Origin: Phocoena phocoena
Taxonomy: Eukaryota; Chordata; Mammalia; Artiodactyla; Phocoenidae
Assembly (NCBI RefSeq): GCF_963924675.1
Contig: NC_089238.1
Coordinates: forward strand, 39,326,879 to 39,390,878
Direction: 5' to 3'
DNA length: 64,000 bases
Both the position numbers and the translations under genes were made by a program. Within the stretch, counting starts at the first letter, position 1, and every line of letters starts with the position of its first letter. A model generated the notes under the pieces. It was given only the letters and a program-made list of their open reading frames with translations. It did no database searches and was not told the DNA's origin. Shown piece after piece: positions 1 to 11,229 of this stretch.

Positions 1-2015
1 AGCTGGGGAAACCCACCTCTGCAGGAAGCGGCATAAAGAGAGCATCATGGATTTGGAAGAAACACCTGAGCCCATCACTTAAAGCGCCAGTCACCCGAAC
101 ACTCCTACCCTTCTACCTGACATGGGAAGTGGCTGGTTGAGGGCAAAGAGACCAGAAGGGCATTCCAACATGTAATCAGAAGGGCATCAGGGGCCACCAT
201 GGAAGACCAGCTCATTCTCTGTAATACTGAATCCAGAGACTAATTTTAGGGGATTTACAGAGCAACTTGTGAAAATAGTTTTTGATTCACGGGCCCTCAT
301 ATTGGTTCAACCTGAGAATACCCTTCACTAAAGTTATAGCTCCTAATATTTCCCCATTAAAGTCTGACACACACTTTAAGTTGAATATAGAACCATACTG
401 AATATAGGTACACACGTATTTGAATATATACGTATATGTAATGTGTACATATGTGTGCACATATATGTATGCATGAATGAAATAACAGCAGACATTCCGT
501 CTCCACACTCCTGTTGAGTTTTGAGTCCAGACTGATTTCTGCACATGGTTAACAAGAAGAGGATGGCACGCAGCTGCAATGCAGCGCAAACGCACTAATG
601 TGGGGCTGGCGGCTGGCGGCTTTGATGTACGAATCCATCCAGGGAAAAACCAAAAACATTAATTCACAGAGCTTAAAGGTAAGACCCAAAAGAAGAAATG
701 CAAACGACCAATCCACACATGAAAAATTGCTCACTCTCTTGAATAATTAAAGAAAGAAAACTGAACCAGTAATAGTTGTCTTTTAATTTGACAAAGACTA
801 ATAAAAAGTGATAAAACTCCAAGCTGGCAAGGCTGTGATGAGACAGTTCCTCTCATTCACCGATGAGGCAAATGGAAATGCACATGGGTACCCACTGCAG
901 TCTGGGGCGTCTACTAATAAGCTTGCAATGGTTTAGTGGACCCAGTTACTGTCAGTAAAGAGAGAGCTTTGTTTTCTTGTATAATTGCAAAGTCTAGGGA
1001 TTACCCAGGACAAGGAAGTGATGCTCCAACATGAGGCATGGGGAAAAGAGAATCGGGGAAATGAGAAGAGGCTGGAACAGTGAAGAGAAGGACCTGACCT
1101 GTCCAGAAAAGAGACATTTTCCAGAACCACTGGGCCTAAAAGGTGTACAATTGCCCCATGAAGATCAGAACTCCTCTGCAGGTCACCTATCACTGTGGGC
1201 TGAGAGTGACATGGAAACCCCTCCCAAGAACATGTCTTGGTGGGGATCCAGGCAGCCTCAGTCAGTCCATGTGTTGTCACGAAGCAAAGACCTTCAGGAA
1301 ATATTATAAAGCACCAAACCAAGCGAGGTCCCTGGTAAGCCTGGGGCCTGACTGGGGAGAACAGGATAGCACGCCCTGAAAGCTCCCTAAGAACCCCAAA
1401 CCCAAGGGGGCTTGTTTCCATCTGCGATGGCACTTCATCATGCATGGACTTCCCTAAAGTCCGGTTAATGCCTTTCCAGCTGCCGGCCTGGGTTCTCAGC
1501 AGTGCTCCCCACCGCCAACAGCAGGCAACATCTAGTTATCTCATGTGTCCCCGGACTTACACTTTTGCCACACAAAAAAGATCTTCTCCAATACAGATGC
1601 AAATGCAATTTTGACAAGGGAAGACAAGTTAGGAGCGATTTCAAGGTGCCAATCAACTCACATATCTGTTCAGGTCACTGATGTGGTCGCTCTACTGGCT
1701 GTAAGGTTTTCTCACCTTCTCTTCATACAAAAGAAATTAAGCTCAGATTTATAAACAAAGTCCCTGATTACGGCTGCATTGTGTTCATACTTGATATGCA
1801 TATTTTGAGGGTTTTCTAATACTATTTGGCCAGAGGCTATTCAGAAACCCCCTCGCTGAAGAAGCCATGAGCCTCCCCTTGGTTCACTGACCTCAGTGAT
1901 GCTCCAGGACCAGAGGGCTGAAATAGAAAACCTCAACTAAACAGAAGTGAACCACCCAAGAACCTCAAGTTGCTGGGATCGATTTCTATTTCTGTATTTG
2001 AATCTGCTGAGAATG
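1..2015. other. Unique sequence, no gene recognised
   Basis: No recognisable repeat or exon. The longest frame is 170 codons on the minus strand (933-1445). Its conceptual protein has no domain I recognise and looks like chance translation. An alternating purine/pyrimidine run lies at 441-475. Confidence 0.6.
441..475. repeat. Alternating purine-pyrimidine tract
   Basis: Thirty-five consecutive bases alternate strictly purine/pyrimidine, mixing TG, CA and TA steps and including 'atgtgtgcacatatatg'. Such tracts can adopt Z-DNA under supercoiling. It looks like a decayed (TG/TA) microsatellite. Confidence 0.7.
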
Positions 2016-2170
2016 GGCTTAACTAATTCAATATACTCCTTCAACGAAGGTTTACTGAGGTCCCGCCAAGCCTTCTCCTGGGTGCTGAGGATCCAGCAGT
2101 GAAGCAGAGGAAACATTCTCGCCTGCAGAGACTCTGTATCTTAGTGAGAGGAGGACAGAGGTGACACACA
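2016..2170 (-). mobile_element. Probable L2 LINE 3'-end fragment
   Basis: The plus strand reads like the reverse complement of an L2 3' end: a 'ttcaacgaaggtttactgagg' stretch, then 'gggtgctgaggatccagcag', then an 'agagactctgtatctta' counterpart of 'gagcttacattcta'. It is strongly diverged. The assignment is from memory of the consensus. Confidence 0.45.
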
Positions 2171-4904
2171 GGGTGAATACATCAAGATTCAGGGCCTCCT
2201 TGTTTCCCCAATTCTCCATCTCTCCTCGCCCCATGGCAGGAGACACAAAACTGTTGCTCAACGTTTCAGCTCCACTCAAGGTCCTGGGAGTCACCACAGG
2301 CTCAGTCAGACCCTGAGAAAGCGTTACTTCCGCACCCAGAGGGCCTGGTGTGCAAGCAGCCCGACTTCTGCCTTGTTCTGACATGGTAGGGACCAGTAGC
2401 AGGGCTCTGGCTCAGTAAAGGGATCTGGGAGTAAAACTGAGACACATGCCATAGCCTGGGCCCCCAGACCAGGCCAGAGCACCGTCAGCAGGCCCTCACA
2501 GAAACAGGTTCGTGAGAGAACACAGAGAGCTTGGTTTCAGACATGCTGTATTTGAGGTACAACCAGACACGAAGGTTGAGGTGTCCAGTGGGCTTTGAGA
2601 TCTCCCAGGTCTACAGCTAAGGACCTGGCATGGAGATGGGGGTGGCGGGGGGAAACTCCAACATGGAGGTCTTTCTTGAAACCCAGATAAGACATCAACA
2701 AAGGATATACTACAGAGAAGGAGAAGAAGAGATCCCAATATGTTGAGAGGAAACTGGCTTTTAGGCGAGTGAAGGAGGGCGAGAGGAGAGAGAGCTTAGA
2801 TGTGGGGCACAGCCCAAGGGATTCCTGAATGTCACCGAAGGTAAAGCTCTGGGGAAAAGAGAGAAAGTGAAGAGCACCAGCTCAGGGGTGCTGAAATGGA
2901 GCCATTGGGTTTGGCAACTTGGACCTTTCCAAAGCCTTTCAAGAGAGGTTCCAATAGAGGGAGGGCAGTCATCTTACAAAGGGAAGAGGGGACACAGTAT
3001 CAGAAAGCCAAGGAAGCAAGTGTACAACTCAGCTCAGTAAGTCTGGGGTGAAAAGAAGAGGGGGGGAAGGCTCTGGAGGAGGTGGGATGAGAAAGAGCTT
3101 ACATGAGCTCTCAGGCTGAGACCCTGAACAAGCTAAAGAGGAAAGATTTGCTGGGAGGGAGATCCCACAAAAGGCAGGAGTTGCCTGGAGGAAGAACACA
3201 GATGCTTTCAGCTGTGAGTAATGAAGTGTCTCACAAAAGGGGCTTCAACAATAGAACCTTCTTTTTCACACCAAAAATGTACAGAGTGTCAGTCCCATCC
3301 TTTAGGAAGCTATGGAAGTGCTAGAACAGGAAGTACTTTTCCTGCAATCGTGATCCAAGTGACATCAAATGGACACAGTTGGCATGGGAACCAGAAAGCT
3401 TGAGGGACTCCATTTTCAGAATTCATTTCACAACTGTATCTGCATTTTGTGTGGTGTGGATGGCAACTGTGATGCTTGGGCCAGTGCAAGGACAAAAACG
3501 TATTTCCTAGTGAGCTTCCTAATACTTTCTTCACTGGATAATCAGTACTTTTGTTTTTGGACATCAAACATATTTTCATGAATCATTTCCCATCCAAATG
3601 TGACCTACAAATGTAGCTCAGTGGTAGCTTTGTTGTTGAGGGGGTCCACGTCTTGTGTGCAGGGCCATCAGCAGAACTAATGCATCGAGGTCCCGTGTAT
3701 ATTCCCACTCTCTTCCCCCACAGGCAGCCCCATCCTCCTGCTAAAGATCTGATTCCAATATCTGGGGCCGACAGCACTTCGCCCGAAGCGATGAATCACC
3801 CTCGTTAAGTTAGGGTTGGTCACCTTCAGATGACTATTTATTTTGCCCTGTGCCTACGGACTGAAGATTTCATTGATTATTAACTTCAGCGAAAACAGGC
3901 CTCAAGTATCAATTCTGGCTTATCCCATCAACACTTAGGGATGGAATAGGAACCAATGGGTGGAAGGCATGGGGTGGGGGAGGAGTTTCTAACAGCCAAA
4001 TGACCCCAGAATGGGACCAGTGATCTTGCGAGGAAATGATTTCTCCTTACTGGGTTGGTTGGAACATCTGAAAGTTTTCCCAGTTTCTCCTAACACCCTT
4101 AGGGCCAAGGCAATGTGAGGACATGGAAATGACGCTGGGCTCTCATGTAAAGCTCTTATTCCTATGTGGCATCTCCATCACTGACAGCCTTGGTCTACCT
4201 GATCCCAGCGGACTTGGCCGCCCAGGATGTGACATTCAAACCCCATCATTCCCCTGAGTCCACACCTAAGAGCTGGGGGACCCAGAGCCCTGACTCTCCC
4301 AGAAATGGCCCTGCCAACCATTTCTCACTGCCCCCTACCCATTTGAGAGCCACTGTCTAGCATTAGACCATGGAGCCACCGCTTTTCTACCTCTCCAGGT
4401 GATTCTAATGAATATACAATTTCAAGCCACTTGTTCTCAGGGCAAATGAGAAACTCTGTGACAACACGGTGGTTGGTCCTTGATGACCCGGAACCTGCCC
4501 AGGTGGTTAGTCTCATCTCTTAATGCTTTGCTGTCTTCAATTTCCAGCAGCACCAAATGCCTACAATTCCCTGTGTGAACCTTATGTGTGGAGCGTGGAG
4601 AGATCGGAGACAAAGCAGACTCCAAGACTCGCTTTCATGTGAATCCTTAGTGTGTTAGGACGAGGGGAAGCCCAACAGGACTCAGTCTGGCTTTCTGGGT
4701 CTTCTCTGCCCAGTTAACAGAATTTTGTCACCCTGTGGCCTTTTGCTCCCTTTCCTTGTGTTTGTGCCATGCATACACCTTACTTGGACCTTTGTGGGTG
4801 GCTATGGCTGTGAGCCATGCATAACTGTTCTTCAGTTCTCTAATCATAAACCACTTAACAGAACCCCAATGCCACCATTATTTCTCTTATTTCTGTGTCT
4901 GCCT
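2171..4904. other. Unique sequence, no gene recognised
   Basis: Purine-rich (G+A) composition from about 2500 to 3200, otherwise featureless. No frame exceeds 90 codons, apart from a 110-codon frame overlapping the preceding L2 fragment. No strong repeat match was seen. Confidence 0.55.
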
Positions 4905-4995
4905 CTCACAGGAATCTGAGAGCTATTCAAGGGTGGCCCATGGTTTTCAGCAGGGAATCTGGCATATAGGAGGTACTCAAAGAATTGCTTATTCA
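4905..4995 (+). mobile_element. Possible L2 3'-end remnant
   Basis: 'ggaatctggcatataggaggtactcaaag' (4957-4985) resembles the L2 tail '…cctggcacatagtaggtgctcaataaat'. It is short and diverged. Confidence 0.35.
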
Positions 4996-5619
4996 TAAGA
5001 AATTAATATACGAGGAGTGTAACTTCCCAGAGGCTGTGCGGGATGGAGGCATGACAAAAGGAGAAATTTTTTCAGTTTCTATGACAAATCTGAGGAATAG
5101 GGGTTTGACACTCAGAATTCATAATATTCTCTCCAGTTTGCCTCCTTCCTCTCCAGAAGAGATTGGACTCAAACCCATACTTGCACATTCTAGGCCACCC
5201 TAATGGCTATAACCATGACAACTGTATTATATTTGCAACGTTAAGAATTTGTTGTGCAACTTTCCAAACTTCATCAAAGAAGAGCTCTAGAAATATCTAT
5301 TGACTGATGGACCACCCGACTGCACGAGAGAGACTGTTTCCCAAGAGTGGGCCCAGGCTCCAACGAGTCATTCTGTCCACATACCATGAGCCATCTGCTT
5401 CTGGGTCACCACCATCACCCTATTCCACAGTTCAGCATTCCTTTTGAGCATCACTGCAATAAGATGTCACTGGTACCATCAACCAGGTCTTGAACGAATT
5501 CTGTTGGGGGACTTTTACTCTAGATCCAATCTTGTGCAAGCCTGACCCCCTTCTCCCATCACTCCCAGACCCGCCCCTTCACACTCAACCTCACCCACTC
5601 CAGGCTCTTCCCAAACCAG
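4996..5619. other. Unique sequence, no gene recognised
   Basis: No repeat or exon recognised. Pyrimidine-rich from about 5500 to 5620. Confidence 0.5.
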
Positions 5620-6192
5620 ATGAGAACACACTATACAAGGGGACAGTCACGGGTCCGGTTGCCCAGGAAGCAAATGCTGAGCTGTTGAGCAAGCTGGATG
5701 TTTATTAAGATGAACTTCAGATCAAAACGTGGGGAAGGGAAGGGAACAGAAGTAGGGAGCAGAGGGAGACATTCAGCAAACCCAGTGACGGATTTTGCTG
5801 ACCCCACGGGAAGCTGTGGAGTTAGGACTGACCCTTCGGCACTGCTCCAAGCTGAGCTCAAATACTTTATACTCCCATGGCGACTATTCAATATTAGATC
5901 GGGCACCCCAAGAAGGCGCGAGATCTCAGGTGTGTGTTTCTGCAAAAGGAGGCTGACAGATAGCAAGGCTGTCTGCCAACAGTCCTTTGGCAGCTGGGAC
6001 AGTAAGTCCTCATTGAAGGGGGGACCTCAGAAGCTCATCACGCATGTACCCCAGAAGAGTAAAGAGTTTAGTTTATCTCCTCCAAATGTAGGGAACCAGC
6101 ACACCCTTCAAACTCAAGTCACTCAGAGCAACCCACACAGGAGCTGGCTGCATACGGTGGATCCCAGAAGGGACCCTGCCTTCCTTCCAACA
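5620..6192 (-). mobile_element. Candidate solo retroviral LTR (old, unassigned)
   Basis: Read on the minus strand, the segment has an LTR-like order. It begins with TGTTGGAAGG (plus 6192 downward), has a roughly 320-bp U3-like part, a TATA-like 'gtataaagtattt' near 5870, and an AATAAA near 5706 followed by a U5-like tail. No internal retroviral gene is present, so it would be a solo LTR. The left boundary and TSD are not resolved and the family is unknown. It is old and non-coding. The 168-codon plus-strand frame here (5698-6204) is antisense to this structure and has no recognised domain. Confidence 0.4.
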
Positions 6193-7500
6193 GTCCCCTC
6201 CTAACCCCACCGTGGGGCGTTGGCCTCCATTTTCCTGTCCAGCCTTTCTAGTCCTCTCCTGAATCCTTATCTGCTTCTAAGGGGCCACAGCCCCTGGTCA
6301 GTCTCTTCCCAGTCACTCGGGGCACCCATCCTCTTTCCATTCTGCCGTAAGTGGATGAAGCACAGACAGCCACGCCACTGCACCTATCTGCCGCCGATTT
6401 CCATCCGCTCCCTGCCTTTAACTTGTCTACAGTGTTGACCCTTGTCAGATACCAAGGCCTGCTTGGTCCCACATAGAGCTCACTCCATCATCCCATGGAC
6501 AAGGAGCCCTGGGACAGCAGCACAGCCAGGCTCCCAGTCGCCCCTTCTGGCCACATCCCGTTGCCCACCCAGCAGGAGCTCATTTCAGATAACAGCACAC
6601 CCGCATGATGGATGTGGCTAAAGGTGAGATTACAAGAGATTTTGAGGGGGCTTTCAGTGACAGGCCTGCAAAGTTGAGGATGAGTTACATTTATAATACT
6701 ACCCAGGCCCAAGGACATTAATTAGTAACTGAAAGAAACAAGGAAAGGTGCAGAACCGCACATCTATCAGCAACTGTCACTCCTTAACCACTTAGTGACC
6801 CACTCATCCGTCCCATCAGTAAGCACAGGCTGATACCCACTTCGGGCCAGTCTCATACTGGGTTCTGCGGACATGAAAATCAAAAGAGACCTGGATGGCA
6901 ATTCACGTGTGCTCTTTCCCCCGTGTTCCCACTTTATCTCGTAAAGGCCACATTTCCATCCACTTTTCCCATGCAGGGAAATGCCTTAGAGGGAACACTG
7001 GGCCTCTCTCTGCCTTCTTACTCCCCGATTCCTGTGGAAGGAGGAATGTCTAACCCAACCGGTCAATTTAGACTCAATTGCCCTCTGCCATCCAGGCTCT
7101 GGCACCACACACTCTCCTCCTCCTTCCTGCCTTGCTATTCTGAAACCAGCAGGTCAGGACCCCTCTCAGAAGACAAACCCACCACTCGCCCTCTCTGCCC
7201 CTTCTCTACTCCCCTACTGATTTCTATGCTTGATGCAGGCAGGCCTGCAGTCCTATTTCACAAGGTTAGGAATCTGGAGTCTACAAGTCATGCTGCTTTT
7301 CTCATAGTTCGCGCACGTCTGCAGATCCTAAAGTTTAAATACATAATATAATGTAACAAGTAGGAGATACCACTTGGTCCCAAGTCTAAGCCACAAGCTC
7401 CTACACAGTTCACTAGAATCTCTAGGTTTGACGGTTACTGAGTGTTCTGCAAGCGTTACCAAAGTAGATAAAGGGATCCCCATTCAATAATCAGCTCTTT
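6193..7500. other. Mostly unique sequence; weak L2-like stretch
   Basis: A pyrimidine-rich 6930-7300 part ('ctggcaccacacactctcctcc…') resembles the C-terminal/3' region of L2 on the plus strand, but divergence is too high to be sure. No exon recognised. Confidence 0.4.
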
Positions 7501-7504
7501 GTGT

Positions 7505-7890
7505 ATATATTCATTAATGGTCAAACTTTGAATGGGAAGAATGCAGGGCTTCTTTTGCTCCAAGTCCCTAAGAAGACATAGCTTCTACTGTCCTGAAGTT
7601 TACAGTCTAATGGTCAAAAAAAACCCAAAAAGACTATAAAAAAACAGCAAAAATATATCTAACCCAGCCTGAGGGAGGCATCGGTATAGGCTTTTTGGAA
7701 GCAATAAATGCAGAAAAGAGACTTACGTGATGAATAAGGTAAATGAAGGGCACGGAGAAAGAGGGGATGTAGTCCAGACAGAGGAGCTGCATTGTCAAGC
7801 GTTCAGGGTTCAGTTATGGTGTGATGTGAGGGAAGAGCCATAGGTGGTTGAGGCTGGCGTGGGAGAGCTCGCATCCCGTCAGATCAAGCT
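7505..7890 (-). mobile_element. L2 LINE 3'-region fragment
   Basis: 'ctgaagtttacagtctaatgg' (7594-7614) corresponds to the antisense L2 motif 'ggagcttacattctagtggg'. It is followed by the expected degenerate 'gaaggcttcctggaag' and 'agaggaaacagcatgtgcaaag'-like sequence. Diverged, with an A-rich interruption at 7617-7660. Confidence 0.5.
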
Positions 7891-8438
7891 CCTGCGACAC
7901 TTGCCCTTGCAGGGGGTAAGGAGGAAGTTTCGTATTTTATCCTCTGATTCGTATCTAAATCCCTGAGGATACACCTGGAGCATTAAGCTCTTATTTTTCA
8001 CCCACGAGGTATTCACCTATAGTCTTGTTTGGCTCTCACGTCTTGGAAAGCAGACCAGACCTGAGCTCCCTTCAATGTTCTGAGTGAGATGTAAACGCCA
8101 GTCAAACCAGGCCAATGCACTTCATATACTGGAATGGTTTTGAGCTTCCCAGCAGGTAGAGGCTCCAGGAGAAGCCTTAGGTGACGAATAACCATTTACA
8201 GCCAGGCCTCTATCACCTTCCGTTTTGCCTACCCTCCACCCTGTCTGACTGGTCTACTTGCTTCTGTCTGATCCTCTTTAATTTAGCCGTCAAACCAGCC
8301 ACACTGCAAATCACACCACGTCAGAATACAATGCTTCAACAGTTCCCCAATGCTGTCAGGACAAAGCCCAATTTCTTTATTATGATGTCACAGGTTGCAT
8401 TCTTCCAGACAGGGACCCTGAGACAACAGTTAACATAC
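7891..8438. other. Unique sequence, possible old LINE remnants
   Basis: 8181-8400 has the pyrimidine-rich texture of L2 coding remnants but no decisive motif. No gene recognised. Confidence 0.4.
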
Positions 8439-8806
8439 AGAAGTGTATTAGGGGACTTCCCTGGTGGCTCAGTGGATAAGAATCTGCCTGCCAATGCAGG
8501 GGACACAGGTTCGAGCCCTGGTCCAGGAAGATCTCACATGCTGGGGAGCAACTAAGCCCGTGCGCCACAACTACTGAGCCTGCGCTCTAGAGCCCGAGAG
8601 CCACAACTACTGAGCCCAAATGCCACAGCTACTGAAGCCCACGCACCTAGAGCCCGTGCTCCACAACAAGAGAAGCCACAACAATGAGGAGCCCGTGCAC
8701 CACAACAAAGAGTAGCCCCCGCTCGCCGCAACTAGAGAAAGCCCACGTGCAGCAACGAAGACCCAACACAGCCAAAAATAAATAAATAAATAGAAGTGTA
8801 TTAGGG
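8439..8806 (+). mobile_element. Long-class CHR SINE (CHR-1-like) with perfect TSD
   Basis: The tRNA-derived head 'cttccctggtggctcagtgg' carries a box-A-like block and the box-B-like 'ggttcgagccctgg'. It is followed by several degenerate 'ccacaactactgagcc' segments and an (AAAT) tail. The SINE body is 8454-8791. A 15-bp perfect target duplication 'agaagtgtattaggg' flanks it (8439-8453 and 8792-8806), so the insertion is relatively young. The pol III boxes are those of a SINE promoter, not a tRNA gene. Confidence 0.95.
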
Positions 8807-9227
8807 AATGCCCTTGGGATCAATCCATGTGGAAGGGAAGTGGGGGAAGGAAGAAGAATTGAAGAGAAGCTGAGAAGGTATGATGCAGTCCTAACAAAGG
8901 CCTCAGTCAACTCCAAGGGAAGCTCCAAAGCCAGATGACCTTTCAAGAGTTGAACCAAGTTGGGCAAAGGGACCAAGCCTTAATACGTACATGGCAACAA
9001 GTCTTGGATACAGACCACCCGGAGAGAGGGGGCATGACCTGGGACAAGGTAGCTCGATCCAAGGCAAATTCCTGAAAGAAGCTGATAGCTGGGGGCTGTC
9101 TGCCAGTAGTATTCCCAGCACTTGGAGGAAGAAGGCCATCAGACCTGAGGGAAGATCTGAGCGATACATCACAGCAACTAGCTCTTGGCATTCAATGACT
9201 CTTACGATTTTTATGACCTACTATATT
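8807..9227. other. Sequence continuing from the SINE target, no gene
   Basis: Joined across the SINE, 8400-9200 looks like one old stretch. Minus-strand frames of 82-109 codons here have no recognisable domain. Confidence 0.45.
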
Positions 9228-9589
9228 TGTTTTCGGGCTGCCAAAACAAAGCACCACAGACTGGGTATCTGAAACAATGGAGATGTATTTTTTTTCTAGC
9301 TCTGTATGGCTAGAAGTCTGAGATGAAGCTGTGAGAAGGGTTGACCTCTCTTCTTGGTTTATAGGTGATCATCTTTCCCCTGTGTCTTCACATGGTCTTC
9401 CACGTGTCTGTGTCCTAACTTCCTTTATAAGGACAACCGTCACATTGAATTAGGGCCTGCCTTAATGACCTCATCTTATTTGCGCTACCTCTTTGAAGAC
9501 TGTATCTCCAAACACAGTAACATTCTGAGGTCCCAGGAGTTGGGACTTCGACACACAAATTTTGAGGAAGCACGGTTCAGCCTTTAACA
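9228..9589 (-). mobile_element. MaLR LTR (MST/MLT1-like), antisense
   Basis: Begins 'tgttttcgggctgccaaaac' and ends '…cagcctttaaca'. The body reads as the reverse complement of an MST/THE1/MLT1-type LTR, including the counterparts of 'accacagactggg', 'cctgtgtcttcacatggtc', 'ttataaggac' and 'aattttgaggaagcac'. Near full length for a solo LTR (about 360 bp). The exact subfamily needs an alignment. Confidence 0.75.
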
Positions 9590-10512
9590 CCTGCTTACCT
9601 CTTATCATTTTCCACCATCAACTGTTCTCCAAACATCTCTGGTCAAATCACATCAAAAAACTGATTCTTTTTCTTCCCCTGAATTTTATTTGCTTACTTT
9701 TAAACAAGTTAAATCTCTAAGGGATGCAATCCCACATGGATTCTACGGCCAATGGCCTTAGCAGGAAGCTTGCTTCAGAATTTGGCCCAAACCAGGCTAC
9801 TGTTCCATGGAAGTGGGTTATCTTTCCCTGGATGACTCTGGTTTTGTTTGGTTTGTCTCCAAAAGTCACTATTTTGTTTTCCCTAGATAAAATTTGGGTT
9901 CACGTCAGGCATAAACACTTTCAGTTTTAAGAAGAGCTGTGTGCTCCCTCTGATTTGCAAGACCTTGCTTACTGCCAGCAAAAATGCCTTGGACCACAGC
10001 CTTCCAGACATAATTGGTGTTTGAGAAGTCATGATCCCAGCAGGCCTCCACAGGGTCCAACATGGCAAAAAGAGAACTACTGGCTGGTTCTGGAAGATGC
10101 TGCGCTGGTCTACACCTCTAGGCTTTGTCCATGCTCTGACCTCTGCCAGAAACGCTCTCCCCACTTTGCCCAGAGAACATCTTCACCTGACCTATGTCTC
10201 CTTCAAGAGTCAGCTGATGTGCCCACTCCTCTCTGAAGCCTTCATCGCAGTGTCTTGTCTCCTTATGTCCTTTTCTCTCACGCTCCATGATGATAAACAG
10301 TTGCCATAGAATCTCTAGTATGTACCAGGCATCAGTAAATGTGTGTTGTTTGCGTGGGTGGTTCATGGTTGGTGCCAGGGATTCTATCCTGGCCGTGGCC
10401 CGTACTTTCTCACCAGCTTTGACCTCAGTGTGGACGTCTTTTACATATTTGAATGCTTTCACTCTGGGTAAAGGCAAAGTGGATCTGGGCACCATACTTC
10501 CTAGTCTCTATT
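9590..10512. other. Unique sequence with an L2-like stretch
   Basis: 10120-10290 ('tctgccagaaacgctctccc … ctctgaagccttcatcgcag') resembles L2 3'-region 'cctagaatgctcttccc … gaggccttccctgac' on the plus strand. The remainder is unassigned. Confidence 0.4.
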
Positions 10513-11229
10513 TGTGATAGGCAAAACACTGACTCTTCCAAAAACGTCCTAATCCCTGGAATTTGTAAATAGGTTACACAGCACAGGGGAATTAAGGTTG
10601 CAGTTGGAATTGAGATTGCTAATAAACTGACCTTAAAATAAAAGTATTATCTTGGATTATCCAGAAGGGCCCAACGCAATCCCAAAGGCTCTCAAAAGTA
10701 AGAGTGGGGCTTCCCTGGTGGCGCAGTGGTTGAGAGTCCGCCTGCCAATGCAGGGGACATGGGTTCGTGCCCCGGTCCGGGAAGATCCCACATGCCGCGG
10801 CAGCGGCTGGGCCCGTGAGCCATGGCCGCTGGGCCTGCGCGTCCGGGGCCTGTGCTCCGCGGTGGGAGAGGCCACAGCAGTGAGAGGCCCGAGTATCGCA
10901 AAAAAAAAAAAAAAAAAAAGTAAGAGTGGCGCAGAAGGGAGCGTCAGGCGGAGAGATGGTGGAAGAACAGTCAGAGAGATGCAACGCTGCTGGCTTTGAA
11001 GATGAAAAAGGGGTACAGTGAGCCGAGTAATACAGGCAACCTCTAGCAGCCAGAAAAGGCAAGGAAGTGGATTCTCCCCTAGAGCCTCTGTAGATGCGGC
11101 CCTGCTGACACCGTGATTTTAGCCCAATGAGACGATGTCAAGACTTCTGACAGGACGTAAGATAGTAAGTTTGTGTTGTGTTCAGTCCCTAAGCTTGTAG
11201 TAAGTTGTTTCAGCAACCAAAAACTTACA
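10513..11229 (+). mobile_element. MLT1-type MaLR LTR, split by a SINE
   Basis: Starts 'tgtgataggcaaaacactg', with the MLT1 hallmarks 'cctaatccctggaatttg' and 'cttggattatcc'. After the SINE come 'gccagaaaaggcaaggaag', 'gattctcccctagagcctc', 'cctgctgacaccgtgatttt' and 'agtaagtttgtgttg', ending near 'acttaca'. The SINE at 10708-10915 interrupts it. A solo LTR with no internal retroviral genes seen. Confidence 0.85.
10694..10929 (+). mobile_element. Short-class CHR SINE (CHR-2/CHRS-like) inside MLT1
   Basis: Body 10708-10915: 'gggcttccctggtggcgcag', box-B-like 'gggttcgtgccccgg', the short-class body 'cgtccggggcctgtgctccg', and a poly(A) of about 19. The 14-bp duplication 'aaaagtaagagtgg' flanks it exactly (10694-10707, 10916-10929). 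The host is the MLT1 LTR, so the SINE is younger. Confidence 0.95.

Noticed and set aside
933..1445. 170-codon minus-strand frame
   Set aside because: No recognisable domain, no convincing splice or promoter context, and overlapping plus-strand frames of similar character.
5698..6204. 168-codon plus-strand frame
   Set aside because: Low-complexity composition with no domain. It lies antisense to an LTR-like structure.
10708..10915. tRNA-gene-like A and B boxes in SINE heads
   Set aside because: The boxes belong to SINE promoters. No tRNA acceptor stem or anticodon arm is preserved, so these are not tRNA genes.
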